Assembly (NCBI GenBank): GCA_027600665.1
Contig: JADGJL010000051.1
Coordinates: forward strand, 1 to 54,032
Origin: Irineochytrium annulatum
Lineage: Eukaryota; Chytridiomycota; Chytridiomycetes; Chytridiales; Chytridiaceae
Reading direction: 5' to 3'
Length of the DNA stretch: 54,032 nt
The position numbers were made by a program, and so were the translations under genes. Position 1 is the stretch's first letter. Each line of letters starts with the position of its first letter. The notes below the pieces were generated by a model. That model saw only the letters and a list, made by a program, of their open reading frames with translations. It had not been told where the DNA came from and made no database searches. Below, piece after piece: positions 11,728 to 21,690 of the stretch.

Positions 11728-14669
11728 TCAGCACTCCGTGCCCTCCGTGTCCGTTTCTTTCTCCTGCCTCGAAAGGACACGGACCGACCGAGCCGCCCCG
11801 CCCTTCGAGAACGCAGCCATGAACGACACCCTGTCCTTCGGCCTAGCCGATTCGAGATTTACCGTGGTGAACTTCTTGTCGCCGGCGGGCGTAGCGGAAA
11901 CAGCTGTCGGCGGTGCGCCGGTGGTTACCCCGTTAAGCGTTACCCCTTCGGCTTCCTTGTCGCTCGCAATCGCTACCGCGTCGTGCGCCACCCCTTCGGC
12001 TGCCTCATCGGCCTCATCCGGCGCAGGGGGATGGCCGTCCTCTTGAGGCCATGGCGCGCCACCAGATGTGCCGGCCGCCTGTCCATTATCGACATCCGCT
12101 GTGACAGGCGACTTCAGGCCGCCCTTCGTTTCCTCGTCGTTCGAACCCCCATCGGCAGCAGCTGTGCTGATGGTAACATCCATGACTTCATCAGACGGTT
12201 CTAATTCGACCTCCATCGACTCTGCAGCCCTGACTTCTTTCTCAGTAACTTCGCTCTCAATGACCTGCAGGTCCGCAACCGCAGCAGCTGCGGTGCCATT
12301 GTCGACCGGGGCCTCAGGAATCCCGCCCGCCGGCTCATTCACCCCGTTGGCGCCCCCAGCTTCCCCCTCATCGTCGGCCTCGTCGTCCAGCATGATCATC
12401 AAATCATCCTCCTCATCATCTTCGCCGGTGTCCGTACTGCTGCCCTCCCCGCCGTTCCGCTGTGGCGAACGATCCACGTCGCCACCAAACTTCGGGACCC
12501 TCTTTGCCGTCCCGCCCCCGTTCCGCACGGGCGAGTTGCCCGCGCTCTTTCTCCCCATGGGCTTAAACGTCTTATAAAACTCGTCGATAAAGAGCGAGCT
12601 ATACTCCCACGGCACCTTAACGACCGCCTCCGCCCCTTTCCCGCGCTCACCGATCCTAAGCCTGTTCTTCATGAAAGTGCGCGCGAAATCGACCATCAAA
12701 GGGGTGACGACCTCCACCGTCGGCCACTGGGCCTGGATAATCCTGACGCAGTCGACGCCCTCCCTGTCGTCCTTTCTCGTGGTCCACAGCCTCGAGATCT
12801 TGCAGTCCGGGTTGACGGGCGAACTAGGCTCGCCCGCGGTATGAACTGCCGCCTTTTTGCCCGACCTCCCTCCTTTCGCCTTCTTCCCAGCCGCTCCGCT
12901 GTCCACCGATGTCCTTTCCTCGCTCTCAGTTTCCGCGTCCACCTCCTGGGCCTGTAAGGACCCCTTCCTCCATTTCTTCGGTGCCGCCATCGAGCCTTCC
13001 CCACCCTGAACAACCGCCACGTTCTTCTGAGCTTTCTGAGCTTTCTGAGCTTTTAATGCTCCGTTTCCCTTCTTCCCCTCCATCCCTAAATCATCCCCGC
13101 TTTCGTCCTCAGGCGCGTTCTTCGGCGCCTTCTTTCCTTTCTTCCCCCTAACCGCCAAGTTGTCTCCGCCTTCGGCCTCCTGCGCCTTTTTATGTGACTT
13201 TAACAACGTATTCTCCTTCTTCCCGGCCTTCTTGGCAACATTGGGCTTTTGCGATGAGCTTTCTCTGTTTGCACTTTTAGCAATGATCCTTGAACCGTGA
13301 TGTCGCAAATCTCACCGCACGCCGAGCCTCGCCGCGATCTGTTCCTCGAACGCAGTGGCAAATTGTTCGTGGAGGTGCTCTGGGATCCCAAGGCAAGCGG
13401 TGTTGCCCGCCGTGGTGGTGTACGCGAGTATGGAAGGCAAGCTATGTTCCTCCAGAAAGGAGCCGACGAAGTGGTCGTTTTCAGATGTGTCCGTATCGCT
13501 ACTCTAAGTCTGAATCTGCTCTCTGAAAGTACGACAAATTGATCCACATACCAGTCGCCTTCCAAGTGCGGCCTTTGCATGCGCACAACTTCTCGCCAAG
13601 GCTGAACGCCCTTGCCTGTCGGGTCTGCAGCAATGACCGCAATGCCGCATGTAGCGGTATGTTTGGCCTTCGGCATGTGAATATCTGGAGTAACGGCAAA
13701 TCCGTGACCGGCCCTGCGAGATCCACTGCAGAACGGAGGGTTACAATAAAATGTCTAAGGCAAATCAAAAAAGGGCCTCAGAACTTACGCTACTGCTGCA
13801 TCAACCGTAGCCAACACATTGGCGACAAGGTTGCACTGCGGACCATAGTTTGCCTTCGGAACCTTCTCCGCGTTTGTAGCCACCTCGGCGCCGACGATGG
13901 ACGACAACGGCACCCCTTGGGAGGCAACAGGTGGATCCTCCAGTGCTGCCGCGCCCGCCTTCGCCGCCTTCGCCCTTCCATTGACCCTCTTTGGCGACTC
14001 CCCCTTACGCTTCTTCGGTTTCTGCGGCGAGATTTGCTGCTCCGAATCCGCGGAACGCTTGTTCTGGACCCCCGACGGGCGTCCGCGGTTCGCAGCCGCC
14101 GCCGCTGCAGTCACAGGTGGGCCGACATTTTGTATCGGTTCCGTGCCCAGGAGGTGCTCGAGATCCACCGTCATGTCCTGCCTGATCTCCAGCAGGAGCA
14201 GTTTGTCCTCAGCGGCCTTGCGCAACCCCTCGCTGTGCGCCAGGCGCTCCTCGGCGGCTTGACGCTGCCGCTCGCTCTTGGCCAAGATCCCCTCCAGCTC
14301 CCTCCGGCTCTGCTCCGACGCCTCCAGCCTCCGATTCAGGACCACCAATGCCTCGTCGGGCGGCAGGGCCAGCGGTGGATTGCTCTCGGCAAATGCGAGC
14401 CGAGTCTCGAGCCCAGCGATCCGGCTCTGTGCGTCTGCAAGTCCCCTTTGAGCTCGCTCGTTGTTCTGCTGCGAGATCAGGAGCATCTCCATGCACGAGT
14501 GGTAGTTCTTCATGACGCGGGCGTGCTCCTCGAGGCTGACTCCGGGCATGAACGATGATGTGGCAGCGCCCGTTTTAACGATGGCGCCGGCGGCGACGCT
14601 GCCGTTCGGATTCATTGCGGGAGGCGGAGGGACGATGGCGTTGGGGATGTCCGCCTCGGCGAGGTCCAT
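11728..14669 (-). CDS. Unknown coiled-coil protein, probably nuclear (924 aa)
   Basis: Four exons close in phase: 14669-13789, 13725-13552, 13498-13316 and 13264-11728, each with GT/AG ends (donors GTAAGT, GTATGT, GTGAGA). The start is ATG 14669, reading MDLAEADIPNA. Residues about 40-170 form a coiled coil (LEASEQSRRELEGILAKSER and following). A strongly basic cluster (KPKKRKGESPKR) looks like a nuclear localisation signal. A compact, well-ordered part spans the exon junctions (PKAKHTATCGIAVIAAD, then SFLEEHSLPSILAYTTTAG, FATAFEEQIAARLGV). A Lys-rich region follows, then a second ordered block (CVRIIQAQWPTVEVVTPLMV) and an acidic disordered tail. No family is recognised. It is divergent from 14916-16466, with 246 nt between start codons, so the two may be co-expressed. 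Confidence 0.6.
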
Positions 14670-14915
14670 GGCGCTTGTCGGAGCTCACTGAGGACAAATT
14701 CCTCTGGCACCACTCGTCTCGAACAGACGAAGAGCTACAGTCGATCCGACGTTGACTTCATAATCCTTGCGTTCCTGACAGCTTTTCGTTTTCTTCTTAT
14801 TTATCTCTCTTTTCTACTAGGCCATTAAGGAGGTAAGTAGCATGAACGATGCAATAGAATAGAGAGAATATTAATACGTCTCTCGACATCCTTAACCATC
14901 ACACGACAAATTTCA
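14670..14915. promoter_or_regulatory. Shared divergent promoter region
   Basis: The 246 nt between the start codons of two divergently transcribed genes must hold both promoters. It is AT-richer than the flanking coding DNA, with T-rich runs near 14785-14815. No defined factor site is claimed. Confidence 0.5.
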
Positions 14916-16466
14916 ATGGATCCGTTCGTGATGATGCCTATCGACCCCTCCTCGCTGCAGGGCCGGTTCATCCGGGCGCTGATTCGGAATGAGGACCTCC
15001 AGACGAGGCACGAGATGGACCAGCTCAGGATTGGGCAAATCCAGCAGCAGCACGCGGTCCTTACCACCGACTACCAGAACCTCTTTCAGTACGCCGCCCA
15101 TCGCCTTCCGCACGACCCGAGCATTCAAGGGATTAAGGCTGCGTCCATTGCCCAAATTGGTGCGATCCGCCGCGCTGCTGTCGGGCCGCCAGCGCCGGCG
15201 CACGCGGGGAGCAACCGCGCCCCCGCTGGGAGAATGCTGATTGCCGACGGACGCGGCGACGACGGTGGTTGTCGCGGGGCGCGTGTCAGGCGAGAGCGTC
15301 GGGATCGTTGGCGCGATGGAGGGGATCTGCTGCATGGTCGCGATGTGGAGAATTCGGGGCGATACGCCGGAGGGTGGGCTGGGCACGGGGATAATTGGGG
15401 TCGTGATGGCGACGGAGGGCGCGAGGGACGCGACCACGAGCGCCGCTGGCACGATGACTTAAGCGGGCGGTCGCGCAACGACAATTGCGACATGGAGCGA
15501 GGAGATGACGCCTGGGGCCGCCGCGATGGCCTCAGCTGGCATCGCGGGGTCGCGCACGGGGGCCGCGACGGCGACCGCGTCCACGGCCGTGCCTTAGTGA
15601 ACCCGAGCCTCAACAACGGTGGATTGGACGATCGCAGCGGCGCGCGCGGCCGCCGCGGGGACGAGAACCGCCTGCGCGACGAACGGACACGGGCGGACAG
15701 CCGGTACGCGCGCGCGGGGGACCATGACCTTCATCGCGTGCGGAGCGAGCTCAACGCTCCTCCAACGCCAAAGCCTGGCCCAGTCCTCCCGTACGCGCCG
15801 GGCGGGCCGCTGTGCCGCCCAAGGCCCGGCGACAAGAGTGAGTCGCCGGACGACGGTTCATTACCCTGGATTGAGATTGCAAAGCGCTGCAGGCAAGCGA
15901 CCCCCTGTTCCTAAAATGCCAACACAACCTACGTTCCAAATAATTCACTATAGCGGTAACGATCACGCCCCGGAGGGCCTCGCCAAGCAGATGCAGGCCC
16001 TGGTGCAGTCGTTCATCAAATACCACGACCTCCCGCCTCGCAAGAACTCGGCCGGCGTGCCGGTAATCCCCCGGAGCCACCATGACCACTTGCGCATGGT
16101 ACTCGAGGGGAACTTTCTTGACAGGCGCGGGCGGTGGCAGATACCGGACCACTGGGATATTCTGAAGCGGCGCGAGAGTCAAGTCAAAGTCGCGGAGTCG
16201 GGGACGGGTCGTGGTGGGGCGGCAGGAGCAGGTGCGGAAAGGTATGCATGTGGTAGTTGGTTTGGTGTTATTTTTCGGTTACATGACTGTACCACAGGGG
16301 GACCGAGAAGGCGCCGATGTCTTGCAAGGTTGTGGAGATCCCGGACAGTCCGGAGGTAGTGGTTATCTCGGATGATGACGTGGAGTGTTTGACGGTGAAT
16401 GTCGGCGGCCTGAGAGATGGAGGGAAGAAGGAGCAGAGACGCAAGCGAGTCATCGTGCTAGACTGA
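14916..16466 (+). CDS. Unknown Arg/Asp/Gly-rich protein with a SUMO-interacting-like motif
   Basis: Three exons close in phase: 14916-15837, 15893-16241 and 16298-16466 (introns of 55 and 56 nt, donors GTGAGT and GTATGC), 479 residues. Residues 1-90 are ordered and helical (LQGRFIRALIRNEDLQTRHE). A long region rich in Arg, Asp and Gly follows, of a type common in RNA-binding or phase-separating proteins. Exon 2 encodes a second ordered block (FQIIHYSGNDHAPEGLAKQM, then IPDHWDILKRRES). The C-terminus carries PEVVVISDDDVECLT, a hydrophobic VVVI core followed by Ser and three Asp, which matches the consensus of a phospho-regulated SUMO-interacting motif, and ends in a basic KKEQRRKR tail. A nuclear, SUMO-linked role is inferred; the family is unknown. 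The middle of exon 1 is low-complexity, so an unseen intron there cannot be excluded. Confidence 0.55.
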
Positions 16467-16787
16467 AAGAGGTAAAAGAGTCGGATGTCTTGTGCAGCAG
16501 GCTGGTTCCGAGCAGTGCGATTGTAGAAACAGTAGAAAACAGTACATGAATGCGAAAATAAAATGTATTGTGCACGTGTATCGATCGATGGCAGAGCCAG
16601 ATATCTTACTTCCGAAGCAGAAAAAAAATCGAAGACCCGAAAAAAAGGAAACGGTGGTGGTCGGTAAAGAAAATATCTCACGGAAATAGATTCGCGACAA
16701 GACCAAAAGAAGAGACTCAAACAGACGGCAGCGGAGGCACAGCCCCCGCGTCCAAACCTTCCTCATCATGGTGACCAACAAGGTCCG

Positions 16788-18093
16788 CTACCAGCGTCGC
16801 CACGACTCGCCCCTCTCCAACGTCCCCTTCCCCTCTCCAACTTCAACCTCCTCCTCCCCAACCACGACAACTTCCTCGTCCTCCTCCTTGATCACCCCAT
16901 CCTCCTCCTCCGCCTCCCCACCATCCTCCAGCATGACCCGCTCATACTTGTGCGGCGTCAAGCTGACCCTAATCGTCTCCCCGCCCGCCAGCAGCGCGTC
17001 AAAATCCGGCAGGTGCTTCGTGCTCGCCGTGCTGACCGAGGACGCCGACGCCTGCGACGACGACCTCGAGAGCGCATGGCCGGCGCCGGCCGCGACAACG
17101 CTCCGCCTCGACGATCGACGCGTGCTCGCGGTGGCCGTGGTGGTGGACCCGGACGACGAGCACGCGGAGGAGGAGGAGATGGATTTGCTGCAGGAGAGGA
17201 TGGCGGGCGGTCGCGGGAAGGCGGAGGGCGAGACGGTCGGGTGGGTGAGTTGGAACACGGCAATCGAGGCCCTGCGACGAGAATTCGGGGAGATCGGGGC
17301 GGTCATGCTGCTGCCGTCATCCGTTGCGGCGGCACGCGCAGTCGGGGTCGGAAGGGCTCTGGATGGTGCGGCGGAGGAGGAGGGGGATCGGGTGAGGCGT
17401 TGCTGCTTATGGCCCTCGGACCAGGCAACGCCGGCGCTCCAAACCTGGTCTTCGGGAAGGTCGGAGGCCGTCGCTTTCGGGTGGTTTGTGCCTCGGGCGA
17501 AGGACGGCAGGCGGAAAGACTTCCGCTTGCTGATGCCCCTGTTGGAAGCTTCGTACTCCTGTAATAAAACATCAACATACGATCAGCGGCCTGACAATAA
17601 AGCCAGTAATAAACGATCATAAACCAACCCCTTGAACGTTCATGGTTGAGGCGGACTCTGGCGGGATCAGGAACCCGTTTTTGTCATACGTGTTGGGGAA
17701 CGCCGGCACATGGTGCTCAATCGGAGCCGTCTTCGGCCCAGTCAGTAGCATCATGGAGACCCTGAACGGGTTCGTCGACGGCGAAGGTGCCCGCGGGGTG
17801 ACAGCTGTCGAAGGCACGGTTGGGGTCAGCACCGCGGTGGAAGAGGGATTCGAGAAGGCGCCTGGGATGAACAGGGCCAGCGACGGCTTTCGCCTCGCCC
17901 GCTTAGTGTTCTCCTGGGGGGCAGAGGCTCCGGGCTCCGGCGTGCCGGCCGGCGTCGGCGGCGGGGTGGCCCCGAGCTTGCGGGCGTCGAGAAGCACCCC
18001 ACCACCAACCGACGACCGGCGCCGGCGGAAGAAGCTCATACCGGCCCTCCCAGGCTGCTGTTGCTGCTGCTGCTCCTGGGGTTGTTGCTCCAT
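16788..18093 (-). CDS. Disordered, phosphosite-rich protein of unknown function
   Basis: Two exons, 18093-17629 and 17558-16788, join in phase 0 (donor GTTGGT, acceptor TTACAG), giving 411 residues. It starts MEQQPQEQ followed by a glutamine run. Nearly the whole protein is disordered but dotted with basophilic kinase sites: RRRRSSV, RRKPSLALF, KRKSFRLPSF, RRRASIAVF, TRRSSRRSV. Two short ordered patches stand out: FRVSMMLLTGPKTAP with HHVPAFPNTYDKNGFLIP, and FDALLAGGETIRVSLTPHKY with YERVMLEDG. The tail is Glu/Val-rich and acidic. The R-x-x-S spacing suggests a target of PKA- or Akt-like kinases and possibly 14-3-3 binding; this is inference from motif density. A plus-strand frame over exon 2 (16768-17622) is of similar length but lacks the splice continuity seen here and is taken as antisense. 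Confidence 0.55.
18044..18085. repeat. CAG/CAA (polyglutamine) tract
   Basis: A CTG/TTG run on the + strand encodes the N-terminal glutamine stretch of the 16788-18093 protein on the minus strand. It is short and interrupted. Confidence 0.6.
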
Positions 18094-19323
18094 GGCGACG
18101 TCGGGGACGGCGCTACGGAGGTCCCTTGTCGATCGATCGAGAACTCGGAAGTCCGACCAACGGCGAGGACCTTGGCGACGCCAGAGGGGCTAAAAGCTTC
18201 AACAACCGCGGGCGGCGGGTGATCCTGGGGCGTGGGGGCGCGAAGGCGACGATGCTCACGAGGGGCCGTCTGGGCCTGCGCAGCTTGTGTTCGACGGTCT
18301 TGACCGCGGCTGACGTCGAGGTGACGTGTGTGGGACGCCGTCGAGAAAAGGCCCTAAGGACGAATGGAGGTGGAGGAGGAGGTCGCCCGAGGGCGATGGC
18401 GACGGCGATGGCGACACTGGCGGCGGACCGTGGCAGGCGGTGGGCTTCGTCTTCCGACACGAGGAGGGTTGACAGCTCGTAAGCACTCCTTGTCAGAAGT
18501 GGAGGTCTGAAAAGGCGTCGCGCCTCGGCGCCTCAGCCCGGCCCACCCTATCTCCCGCTCACGTTCCATGTCCAATCGACCCAGAAAATGGTGGAGCGAC
18601 GCGCCCTTCTCGTCTTGCGTCTCGGCGTGCGGCGCGTACGAAAGAAAAATTCAATTGGTGTCAGCCCGAGGCTCCAATTTATGTTGTTTTGCGAGGAAAG
18701 TAAAATATTGCGTCGTCTGTAAAAGACTGACTGTTCGGGTTGCTGTCCCGCACTCCCAACCAATAATGCCTTTGAACGAGGCTGCGACCCCGAGACGTTG
18801 CGGTCTTCACTGCACGCTGGAAGAGCATGAAGCCAAACAGCGGCTATCTCACATTGATGGTTTTGCAATGTTAAAAAGCTAAATGCTACATGCCTAAATG
18901 AAAAAGTCACAGAAGAAGAAAAAGGTCGAAAGCAACAATCTAGCCTGCTCAGAAGCGAACTCCAATAGTAATTGCTTGGCGAAAGCAAGATACTGCATGC
19001 GAGGCGTCTGAAGTCCTTGCGAGCTAATTATTTGCCACGCAAGTGTAGCGGTGTATTCAATCAACCTTCTACACCGAGTGTTTTGTCGCCAGACGGTGCC
19101 AATTCCCGCCGACACAATGAATGGATCTCGCTCGTTAATGCACAGCATCAAGTTGGTTTGGTCGTCAGTAAACAGGGATTTTTTTGAGAGGCTTTGAGTG
19201 ACGACATGTTTGCTCAAAAAGTCACTACTGAAGGGGAAAGAAATGGGAGAGAGCTTGACGCAGGTCCGTCGATGGACAAAAAAGTATGAACCGAAAGAAA
19301 ACGAGATGGCAACATGACAGCCG
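18094..19323. other. Spacer without a confident gene
   Basis: The first 500 nt are GC-rich and low-complexity, open in several frames but giving only Arg/Pro-rich translations, so they are read as leader or promoter of the 16788-18093 gene. From about 18600 the DNA becomes AT-rich. A minus-strand frame at 19331-18894 is open for 145 codons and part of it reads like protein (ERDPFIVSAGIGTVW), but it overlaps the end of the next gene, has no domain and is not called. Confidence 0.4.
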
Positions 19324-20126
19324 TCAGACAACCAGGGCCAGCATCGCGGCGGCCCCCGTCACGATAAACGCCAAAACCGTCGTATCGTCCCGCGACGCGG
19401 CGGACTTCTTGCTGCCCAGGTCTGAAGCCGGGATTTCTAAAAGACGTAGTAAGCATTTCCTGCATAAACAGACAACAATTCCCTCACCAGCATTTTTGGC
19501 CTGCACGTTGCTGGCAGCCGGGCTCTCCTTCGTCAGCGTCGGCATTTGCTTCGTGGTGGTCGAAGTGGTTGTCACGCCGTACACAACCACCCCGCCTTGA
19601 CAGTCACCACCTCTTGATAATAGTAACTGAGATGAGACAAACGACTTCTCTGCAGGTTAACAAAAGAAAGATAGATACTGACGCAAGCTGGAAGTCCGGC
19701 GAGTCCTTGCTGCAAACGGCGTAGGGATGCGAGACGTTTTTGGCCGTGCCCGACCCAACGCCGGTGCAGGTGAACATGATGCGGCCGCACTGGACCTCGC
19801 AGAGGAGCTCCCCGGGGTACGTGCAGTCGGCAAGTGTGTGGGGCGGGTAATTCGGCTGCTCGAAATGTTAGTGTATTTGGCCAGACATTAAAGCTGAACG
19901 ACGGGAATCAGGATAGTTCCTTACGTCGAACGTGGGCGAGTTAATGGTCATAGTCGAGTTGCTGGTCGAATTGTCCTTCCTGACAACGGATACATAGTAA
20001 TCGTCGGGATTCGGAGCGACGTAGGCCTGTTTTGAAAATAGCGTCAAAGGAATGCTCTGAAATAAACTCGAGGGGACTAACCTGGACGACGGCCGTGACG
20101 AGGGCGAGGGTGATGAACAGCTGCAT
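19324..20126 (-). CDS. Small secreted or GPI-anchored cysteine protein (191 aa)
   Basis: Five exons close in phase: 20126-20082, 20026-19925, 19855-19679, 19626-19488 and 19436-19324. The first exon encodes a classic signal peptide (MQLFITLALVTAVVQ). The mature part carries N-glycosylation sequons (NSTSNST, NVSH) and six cysteines (DCTYPGELLCEVQCGRIMFTC, then VCS and GDCQGG). A Thr/Ser-rich stretch (GVTTTSTTTKQ) follows, and the C-terminus is hydrophobic (VLAFIVTGAAAMLALVV) right up to the stop, with a small-residue region before it, as in GPI-anchored fungal surface proteins. The design of signal, six-Cys domain, Ser/Thr stalk and hydrophobic tail suggests a cell-surface protein. The six-Cys domain is not assigned to a named family; it could alternatively be a single-pass membrane protein with no cytoplasmic tail. 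Confidence 0.7.
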
Positions 20127-20517
20127 GACGGCCGTTGGTGGTAGTAGTGGCGAAGAGCGAAGGGATGGAAGCAGGATAGATGGAATGGGGAGACGCGTCG
20201 GTGGCCTGGATTAATATCCTCGCTTCTGTGCCACAGAAGCTCGCGTATCCATTTCTTGATTGGAACGCGTGATTGGAGGTAGCATGGGGGGCCGAAATTG
20301 TCTGGATTCTTTTATTTATACCTGGTTTTCACTTCAGCGACCGTTGTGGCCATTATCTTCACGTCATGCAGAAACTTCAAGTAGAGTAGAATAATGCTAA
20401 GAATAAATAAAACAGTCCGGCATAATAGTACATCCCTTTTCAAGCACGACTCTAATCGCCTGTCGATTCAAACCATCGTTATAGGTGATCGAGTTCGCGG
20501 GCACCGCACCCGACCGA
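20127..20517. other. Spacer, promoter of the secreted protein
   Basis: AT-rich stretch between the start of the secreted cysteine protein and the stop of the Ral-like gene. No gene or RNA element was seen. Confidence 0.5.
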
Positions 20518-21358
20518 TCAAAGAAGCACGCAACAGCCCCCCTTCTCACCCCCTCCCGCCTTCACTCCACCCTGAGACCCCTTTCGGTCCCTGATTCTCC
20601 TCATAAGGATATGAAAGCTCTCCTCCACGTTTGCCCGGGTCTTGGCCGACGTCTCAATGTAAGGACAACCCCAAGACTTTGCCTTCGCCTCAGCCTCCCT
20701 CGCTGCCACCTTCCTCTGGCTCTCCAGGTCAGACTTGTTGCCCACAAGAATGAAGGGGACCGTCTCATCGTCCAAAACTGCGAACGGCTCCGTTAATACT
20801 CTATCCATTGAAGCTACACGACGAAATCTCCAACCTCTGCAAATCTGATCCCGAAACTCCTGCGTGTGCGCGAAGCTCTCCTGCTCACATATGGAAAACA
20901 CGCAGAGGAAGCCCTCGCCCGACCTGTAGTAGTTGTCCCTGATCGCGGCGTACTCCTCCTGCCCAGCAGTGTCAAGAATATCGACGAAGCACTCTTGCTC
21001 GTCTAGCATACACTTCTTCCTGTAGCTGTCCGCCTTTGTCGGATCGTACTCCTGTTTAATCAGCGTTAACTTCAGCGATCCGAGTTTCTACCAGACAGGA
21101 AGGACAAAAACGTTGTGACAACGACTTGAAAGATGTACACGCAGTGCACTCGACGAGCCAGACAGTCGGCTGACGAAGTACATGAAGAACAGAAGGAAAG
21201 GTGCAGGAAAAGCTGGTAATATGGAAGAGACACCGCACCTCGATGAAATCCCCGTACATGAATTGCAACGTCAGCGCCGACTTCCCGACAGCACCGCTCC
21301 CGACCATAATCACTTTATGAAGCGGGAGGTCGCTCTTGGCGCTGGGTTTCTTGACCAT
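20518..21358 (-). CDS. Ral-type small GTPase
   Basis: Three exons (21358-21239, 21051-20835, 20777-20518) close in phase to 198 residues. All Ras-superfamily motifs are present: P-loop [10 protein letters not shown], switch [14 protein letters not shown], switch [18 protein letters not shown], the NKSD guanine motif and [10 protein letters not shown] (G5). The sequence [20 protein letters not shown] and the [10 protein letters not shown] effector loop are signatures of the Ral branch rather than Ras or Rap. The C-terminus is CCVLL: a CAAX box ending in Leu, which predicts geranylgeranylation, with an extra adjacent Cys. Compared with animal Ral the polybasic C-terminal region is short and Gly/Lys-rich ([10 protein letters not shown]). 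Ral proteins act at the plasma membrane, classically through the exocyst; that role here is inferred. The first intron (187 nt) is longer than most in the window. Confidence 0.9.
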
Positions 21359-21690
21359 TGCGGCGTGCTGCGTCTGACTCTCTCCTTCCGCTCTGGCGGC
21401 GAATTTCTGGGACGGCGGTGTTCACGGCGGCCCAAGATATGAGAGACGTGGTCCGGCGATAGCAGGAGACCGGCGGAGGACGTTGGCCGGGCTGGTCGTC
21501 GTTGATGGTGACGATTCGGAGCACGGTTTCTGAACAACAATGAAGGCGTCGTCAATTTTCCCGGATTTTCGCCAGGCACAGCATTCATAATTCACAGGGT
21601 GATACAGTAGAATATAGAACTACGTGATTAAGAAAACGATGCTCAAAACGGTCCTTGTTTGTGACAATAAATTAATGATTTCAATAAAGT
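21359..21690. other. Spacer between the Ral-like and BK channel genes
   Basis: About 330 nt holding the leader and promoter of the Ral-like gene and the 3' untranslated region of the BK channel gene, both transcribed on the minus strand. No further gene was seen. Confidence 0.5.

Noticed and set aside
16768..17622. Plus-strand frame of 284 codons
   Set aside because: It is antisense to exon 2 of the 16788-18093 gene, which is better supported because two exons join in phase and the translation has patterned phosphosites. The plus frame is Ser/Thr/Ala low-complexity with no splice support.
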